Below are positions 58,001-64,000 of a DNA stretch of 64,000 nucleotides, piece by piece. This DNA is from Lycocorax pyrrhopterus obiensis (taxonomy: Eukaryota; Chordata; Aves; Passeriformes; Paradisaeidae): contig JACSVZ010000004.1 of assembly GCA_014706295.1 (NCBI GenBank), positions 10,326,465 through 10,390,464 on the forward strand. Reading direction: 5' to 3'. Position numbers and translations under genes: made by a program. The stretch's first letter is position 1. Every line of letters begins with the position of its first letter. The notes beneath the pieces were generated by a model. That model did no database searches and was not told the origin of the DNA. It saw nothing but the letters and a program-made list of their open reading frames with translations.

Positions 58001-61000
58001 ACAGTTCCAGCATGTGATAGGAATGGACAGGAGGAGAGACTTCATGGTTAATGTACAGGGGCTGTAAGTTTGCATTTGAATTTCCAGCGGTGGAAACGTG
58101 CATGGCACAGGGTTTATCAGAATCAGCAGGACCGTGTATAGTGCACAGTTTGCTACACAAGCAAGGTTTGAGAAGAATAATGATGGTTGCAATACATTTT
58201 TATTAAATATAAATAATTTATAAACACATTTTAGATTATTATATTGCTTTGTTATTGGTGTAATAAATCAATTTTGTTTAATAGCTACAGATATTATACA
58301 TTTAAAAAGGTACTTTCACATATATGATGAAGGAATTTTTTCTTAACATGGGAAACTGTCCACAATGTTCTGTTGCTTTCTTTTTTAATGAGGTAGAAAT
58401 TGAGGAAATAATCTAAATATAGAACTGCATTTAAAATTTTTATCAATGAAAGTGATATTTAAATTATGAAAATTCACATTATTTAAGAATTTTTAAGATA
58501 TCTTAATTTCATATTTACCTTTTTCACTGTATTCAAGGAAAAATTGAATAAACAGTGTAAAAACCAAAGAACTGGTTTCCATTGTAAACAATGAGAAGAG
58601 CTGCTTATTGTCATTTTCATACAAATTTTCTTCTTGTTAGACTTCGCACTTTTTCTCACAAAACTGCCCAGTTTTGTTCAATGTCCACAAACACAGGCCC
58701 TGACTGTGCACCATGTGGTTGTGAAGGTGGCACCAGTTTGCCCTTCCCTCTTTGAAGCAGAATTTTTCAAATATTTTTAAGACTGTCAAGAGCTGGAACA
58801 GCCAGCTTCCATTCCCATCCTATTTTTCCAGCGACTGATATTTGGATCCTTTCTTTAAAATCTGCGTCTCACACCGACTCTCTCCTGGTGCGCCACAGCT
58901 CCCACAGCACAGCTGACCCCCAGGGAGCCAGTGCTCACCCAGTGGCCCCAAACTGCCTCCTGCAGGGCCCCGGACCTGCTCAGCTTTGCTCCGCAGTGGG
59001 CTCAGCGCAGGATCTGCTGTGCCACCGCCTTTGGTTTGGTCAGGATGGTTGATGGCAGTGGAAATGCTGCACGTAGGGGCCTTAATGCTGGTTCGGTTGG
59101 ATGATCCAGCACTTTGGATTGAGGCTCCAGCTCTCCTTTGGTACATTTATTCACTTCTATAGCGTAGTATTCATTCTCATATTAATTTACATTTCCTATT
59201 ATATCTCTAATGGGAACTCTCTAACCAGTCATTACTTTATCCATATGTTAAATGTTCATTTTGCAGCTATTAGCATTCTGCCTAGGCTATATATCTCTTA
59301 AATACTAATTTTGGACATTGCCCAGTTTTCCTGTCTTCCTCTGCAGAATGTCGCCATTCTGAACGAGGTTCACTAGGCCTTGCATGGACTAAATACACAC
59401 AGCTCGTTACACCAACACCAATTTCCTCTTGGTGCCATTTTCACGCTCATTTTTTCAACAGAACATTTTTCAGCCCTTCTGAGCATTGCTTTAGCCCTCA
59501 ATGTATACAGCTTGCTACAGTGTTCTCAGAAAATAATCTCCCAGTTTGCGGCATGATTGGTTTTCATGCAAATACTGAAATGCTACTGTTTAGGTAAATT
59601 TTCCCACCATGTATGATAATGCTGATTGTTTCTCTGCTTCCCGGCCTCCAGAATCAACAAGTGTAAGAAGACAGGTCGTGCTCATATCAGTCAGTGGCAC
59701 GATTTCTTACTTCTTCAGTGGGATCAATTGTATCACCAGCACCAGAAGAAAAAAGTGTAAAATGGAGTAAGAATTTTCTTACTGGAATTGTAACATTTGG
59801 ACACTTCTATTTTTAAGTTGAAGACCAGTTTTATTCCTGTCTTTTATCTTGTCTTTCATTTTGGTGCTGGTGTAAACATCAGGCTTTTTTTTTTTCCTTT
59901 TGTACATGTACACATTTGCTTTAGATATTTTCCAAAATTGTGGCTATTGTAGCTCCTTTTACGAATGAAACTGCAGAATGCATGCAGATGGCCTCTACAG
60001 GAAGAGAGCTAAGTTCGCTCTTTCTCCCCTTCTGGTCCAATAAACATTGATTTATAAAATGTGGAACAGATCCCACAGGACACTAGAATATTCAGTAGCT
60101 TGGTAAATATGCAATGATCTAGGATATGCATTCAAATATTTTCTCCACATCATGGATGTAAAAAGAAGAAAAAAAAAATTACCTGTTTGTTGTCTCTCAT
60201 TTTTATTATCAAGATGAGAAAATTGTGCTTGGGCTACCAAGGCACATCACCTGGGCAAAGTGAAGAAATCAGGTAAAGATAACAACATCTCTTCAGGAGG
60301 TGGTCTAATATGAATGTTCAGATATGCTTTGTAAAGAAGACTCAGTCTGATTTATTTAAAGGTAAACTGGGTTCTTCCCTGCATCACTGAGTCAGATAAG
60401 ATTAACCATTTTACTCTAAGGAACTGTACCAAGATTAATGGTTATAGTAGAGATGCTAATGTTTGTGTTTAGCAGAAACTATAAGAAAAGAAACGAAATG
60501 TTGCTAAGTTGTGCCTCGCCTTTCTTTGCTACAGGTGCAGCAGAAGAGTGTATCACCAGAGAAAAGCCAGTCCTTGACCAGGGGCTGCACACAAGACATT
60601 CTCTGCATGATTTAGCTGGGATTCCGATTTCCGTATGAACAGATGTAGACCCTGTGTTTGACTTCAGTCAGACATCGCTGTATCCTTGTGAACTGTTCTG
60701 TCTTGGTGAAGCTGTGTCAAATCACAAGCACAGTGAGGCACTGAAGGCTGTGATGTGTCCTTTGTCACACCAGCCCCTCATCACTCCTGCTCCAAGTCAA
60801 GCACCCGCTGTGCTCCGGGGCTAAATCCATTCACCTGCAGGGGGAAGGGCCTTTCCCTCCACGGAGGCACAAATGAAGCTAAGAGCATCTGTACAGCTGC
60901 AGGGAAGCTTTTGTATTTATTTATCTAGTCCATGGAAGCTGGTGCGAAGGAGAAAATTACTCTTGGTACAGAGAAGGGTGAGTGACGCAGGGACCAAGGT

Positions 61001-61114
61001 GCCTTCCCTGACCTTTGGACCCAGGTGGACCTTGGCCTCTGCTGCAGCCAGCGGTGATTTTCACAATAGGTGGGGGTAGGGGCTGGGGGCGTGGTGTAAG
61101 GATCCCGTCGAGTC
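55011..61114. other. Intergenic, no gene recognised
   Basis: Mostly AT-rich. A GC-richer patch at about 58,850-59,120 and rising GC from about 60,770 toward the CpG island are the only compositional changes. No exon was recognised. Confidence 0.55.
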
Positions 61115-61565
61115 ACAGAATCTCAGAATCAATTAGGTTGGAAACGACCGTAGAGTTCATCGAGTTCAACCTTTGACTGAACACCACCTTGTTAACTACA
61201 ACATGGCACTGAATGACAGATCCAGTCTTTTCTTAAACACCTCCAGGGGTGGTAACTCCACCACCTCTCTGGGAAGCCCTTTCCAATGTCTAATCACCCT
61301 TTCTGCAAAGGAATTCCTCCTGATGTACAACCTGAACCTCCCTGGCCTAGCTTAAGATGATGTTCTCTTGTCCTGATGCTGGTTGCCTGGGACAAGAGAC
61401 CGACTCCCACCCGGCTACAGTCTCCTTTCAGGGAGTTGTAGAGAGTGGTAAGGCCACCTCTGAGCTTCCTTTTCTCCAGGCTGAACACCCCAGCTCCCTC
61501 AGCCGCTCCTCATAGGACTTGTGCTCCAGACCCTTCTTTTGCTCTCTTGCCCTTCTTTGGACACA
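61115..61565 (-). repeat. Well-preserved CR1 LINE 3' fragment at the edge of the MACROD2 CpG island
   Basis: The plus strand starts with TCACAGAATCTCAGAATCAA and continues with ACCTCCAGGGGTGGTAACTC, CACCACCTCTCTGGGAAGCC, TTGCCTGGGACAAGAGACCG and TCCAGGCTGAACACCCCAGC, an inverted CR1 running to its 5' truncation at about 61,565. It is the same subfamily as the copy at 6,609-7,092 in opposite orientation. Confidence 0.93.
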
Positions 61566-61855
61566 CCAGCGGAGCCCCGCTCCCGGAAACCTCAGCCCGG
61601 CATCTGCAGCTCCAGCACCTGTTTTTAAGCCGGCCGGGGCAGTTTCCTGCGTCCCGGACGCTCCAGGGCCGCACGGGTGCCGTGGCCCCACGGGAGGCGC
61701 TGGCGGGCGGGCGGGCCCCGGCCAGGCGAGGCGGGTCCCGCCGGTCCCCGGGTCCCGCCGGTCCCCCGGTCCCGCCGCCGTCGCTCGGCAACAGCCCCGC
61801 CGTCCCGGGCACAGCCCGGTACCGCCGCAACCCGGAAGCAGAGGGGCGGAGGAGG

Positions 61856-61894
61856 CGGGCGGGGGGCGGTGGCGGGGCGGGACGGGACAGGGGC
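61856..61894 (+). promoter_or_regulatory. G-quadruplex-forming G-run cluster
   Basis: At least five runs of three or more G within 40 bp (including GGGCGGGGGG and GGCGGGGCGGGACGGG), with short loops. Confidence 0.55.
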
Positions 61895-62104
61895 GCCCGC
61901 CCGCTCCCCCTCCCTCCCCGCGGGGGCTCCGAGCGCCAGCCCCGCGCAGAGCGCGCAGTGTCGCACCCAAGCACCCGCCACGCCGTGTCCCCGCACAACA
62001 CCCTCCCCACATCCTGCCGACCCGGCGCCACCGCGCTCAGGCTCCTCCTGGCCGGTGCGGGAGGAGGAGGAGGCGGCTGCTGAGCGGCGGCTGCCGGAGC
62101 CAAC

Positions 62105-62145
62105 GGGCGGCGGGGAGCGGGGCGGGCGCTGCGGGGGTGTCGGGG
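62105..62145 (+). promoter_or_regulatory. G-quadruplex-forming G-run cluster
   Basis: Six G-runs at 62,105-107, 112-115, 119-122, 124-126, 133-137 and 142-145, about 200 bp before the MACROD2 start codon. Confidence 0.6.
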
Positions 62146-62349
62146 TAGAGCGAGGCGTGACCCGGCTGACGGGCACCGTGCGGCGGGCGCGGAGCCGGAG
62201 CCGGACTCGGCGGGAGCGGCGGTACCAGCGGCGGCAGCGGCGGCGCGGGGCGTCGGTATCGCTCGGCTCTGGCTCTGGCGCGGCGTCTCCTCCACCCCCT
62301 CGTGAGCCTGGGGAACCTGCAGCTCAAAGCCGCCGCCAGCCACACCACC

Positions 62350-62395
62350 ATGTACCCCGGCAACAAACGGAAAAAGCTGTGGCGGGAGGAGAAAG
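62350..62395 (+). CDS. MACROD2: MACROD2 coding exon 1 (first 15 codons)
   Basis: The ATG at 62,350 has an optimal CCACCATG context and encodes MYPGNKRKKLWREEK plus one base, followed by donor G|GTATTA. Human MACROD2 starts MYPSNKKKKVWREEKE with the same phase, so the match is firm despite the short length. MACROD2 is a macrodomain hydrolase that removes mono-ADP-ribose from proteins; the macrodomain itself is in later exons outside the window. The human gene spans about 2 Mb and holds FLRT3 in an intron, so the remaining exons are expected far to the right. Confidence 0.92.
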
Positions 62396-64000
62396 GTATT
62401 ACCGCCCTTCCCGGTGCCGGGCCCGCTTCTCCCGCCTTGAGCCCCACGCTGAGCCGGGAGGGAGCGAGGGAAGGGGGGTGGTCCCGGTGCCCTCAGAGCC
62501 GCCGCCTCACCGCGGGGTGTCCGGCAGCGCTTCCCGCCGGCCGCGGCTGAAGGGACGGGGTGGGGAAGGGGGAACTCCGTGCTCTCTGCCCTTGTCCTGG
62601 GGTCTCCTGGCTGACACAGCCTTCATGGCAGCCCGGGCGTGCGGCACTCGGGGCTGTTTCCCCCATGCCTCGGTGTATTCGTGAGGAGTGGAGCCCCGGG
62701 GCGGAGGGAAGTAAGCGAGAGAGGGCGGTAAACAACCCCTCTCCTGAGGGCTTCCCGCCCCCAAGTCACCTTGTGGGAGTGTTTCAGGCCGAAAAGTTGG
62801 GCACATGCCCTCAAAACGTGCTTTTGCTCCTTTCAATGCGTTTGTTTTCCGAGGGGAAAGTGGTTTATTGGGATCATTGCTGTAATCAGTTTAGATACGG
62901 GGTGAAATGTTTGGGGTATGGAACTCTCAGAGCACCCCTACTTCCCATCTTTTGAACTATTTCTTTATTTTTATGTATTTTTTAAGGACCCCCACCTGTG
63001 TATTCTCAGTGCATAAAATCCCAAAGCCAAATTCCAGAGCATGAAAACTGTGGGCCAAGCATTTGATGCAGATCTTGCTGTTTTGGTACTTTATATCGAT
63101 CCTGTGGAGAGCAATGTAAAAATTAAAAAAAAAAATTCACAGCGTGGAAGTGCAACATTTATATCTCTGAGGAGTAAAGCTTCTTGCCCAGTGTGTTCCA
63201 AATAACAAAGTAATAGATGAGGAGAGGAAGAAAAACAGATCAGAGGGTCATATTTTAAGTTCTCTGTCTTTTCTTCCGTCATCCTTGTGACTCTAAGTAT
63301 CTTTCAATCTAAGAAGGCAGAAGACTAGTTCAATGAATAAGATCCAAGTGCACCTTTCTAAGGAAAAATTGTTAAAACACAAATGTTAAAACTTATTTTT
63401 CTGTAGGTTAGTTGCTCCTGTCAAACTCCTCTCAAATGAAGTGAGTCATCTTCTTTCAAACTGTCTTACAATCCATGTTTCTCTAGTAAAGGTGAGGCAA
63501 CAAATTTCTACATGACAAGAGTTTCTGTTTTCAACGATGAAGGTACAGTTAAATTGTCTCAAGCACTGTTTATGTGTGATCAATTATAACTGACTTTTCC
63601 CTTAATGCTGTATGTTGTTACCTTAAAAAAATGCAAAGGGCAGATGGGGAAAAGTTTGTGGTAGGCTCTAGTGAATGTTCTTATTACTCCCACTTGTCTC
63701 TTTCAGCTCTGTTGCTGTCTGTGTGAATTCACAGCCTGGCAGGTGAACTCAAACCCTTCGTAAGGATGGCAGAGTGGAGAGTCTGGAGGGTAAACTGGAG
63801 CTGCTGACACACTTTTGGTGTCTTCATCAGCACGGTGATGTTACTGAATGCAAACCAGTGCTGCTCACTGCTGCTGGGTTTTTTCATCCAGGAAGCATTT
63901 CTGAGTGCTAGCTGGCCACAACTCTGTCTTTTTGCCCAGTGAGAATGAAGAGCATTTGCCAGTCTTCTGCTCCAGTAACTGTTCCAGTACCATGCTGATG
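62396..64000. other. Start of MACROD2 intron 1
   Basis: GC-rich up to about 62,760 and AT-rich beyond. No further exon, repeat or minus-strand SEL1L2 first exon was recognised. Confidence 0.7.

Larger units (their letters stand above)
61570..62560. promoter_or_regulatory. CpG-island promoter of MACROD2
   Basis: About 1 kb of extremely GC- and CpG-rich sequence surrounds MACROD2 coding exon 1. Long open frames on both strands within it are products of base composition. In mammals SEL1L2 starts on the opposite strand close to this promoter; no SEL1L2 first exon could be recognised here. The island contains two clusters of G-runs on the plus strand. Confidence 0.88.

Noticed and set aside
57765..58067. 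100-codon plus-strand open frame
   Set aside because: No recognised domain, no splice context, and length is expected by chance.
58850..59120. GC-richer patch as a CpG island or exon
   Set aside because: CpG content is modest and the open frame lacks any recognisable family or splice sites.
61677..62684. Open frames of up to 335 codons on both strands in the MACROD2 CpG island
   Set aside because: Stop codons are scarce in GC-rich DNA; frames overlap on both strands and are compositionally biased. Only the 15-codon MACROD2 exon has homology and a splice donor.

Overview
This is vertebrate nuclear DNA, almost certainly from a bird. It has small exons with GT-AG introns, two CpG islands, many CR1 LINE tails in both orientations, several LTRs of avian type, and compact introns. 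The gene order ESF1 (-), NDUFAF5 (+), MACROD2 (+) matches human 20p12. The species cannot be named from the sequence; the LTR content would suit a passerine or other neoavian (inference).

Left block (1-13.8 kb). Five coding exons of ESF1, a nucleolar rRNA-processing factor, run leftwards and leave the window at position 1. About half of the protein is present and the C-terminal half lies outside. A GC-rich bidirectional promoter near 6.06-6.6 kb carries ETS/GABP-like and NRF1 motifs and probably serves ESF1 leftwards and NDUFAF5 rightwards. NDUFAF5, a complex I assembly factor with a methyltransferase fold, is complete in 11 exons (342 codons plus stop, to 13,634) with a polyadenylation signal at 13,722. 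All its reading phases join cleanly. Intron 8 is a GC-AG intron, and intron 1 is almost entirely one CR1 insertion.

Middle block (13.8-61.1 kb). I find no coding exon here. It is AT-rich intergenic or deeply intronic DNA with scattered CR1 fragments, two solo LTRs whose ends and target-site duplications can be read directly (35,915-36,310 and 52,449-52,910), two less well bounded LTR-like elements (about 42.94-43.46 and 45.68-46.36 kb), and two long perfect hairpins. Mammals carry SEL1L2 on the minus strand in this interval; I could not find it by eye.

Right block (61.1-64 kb). A well-preserved CR1 abuts a second CpG island with G-quadruplex-forming runs. The island contains MACROD2 coding exon 1 (15 codons, ATG at 62,350) and its splice donor; the rest of the window is the start of MACROD2 intron 1.

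I see no CRISPR array, tRNA, rRNA, bacterial operon or new multi-gene system. The points most worth a second look are the NDUFAF5 splice structure, the repeat architecture at the two promoters, and the fate of SEL1L2.
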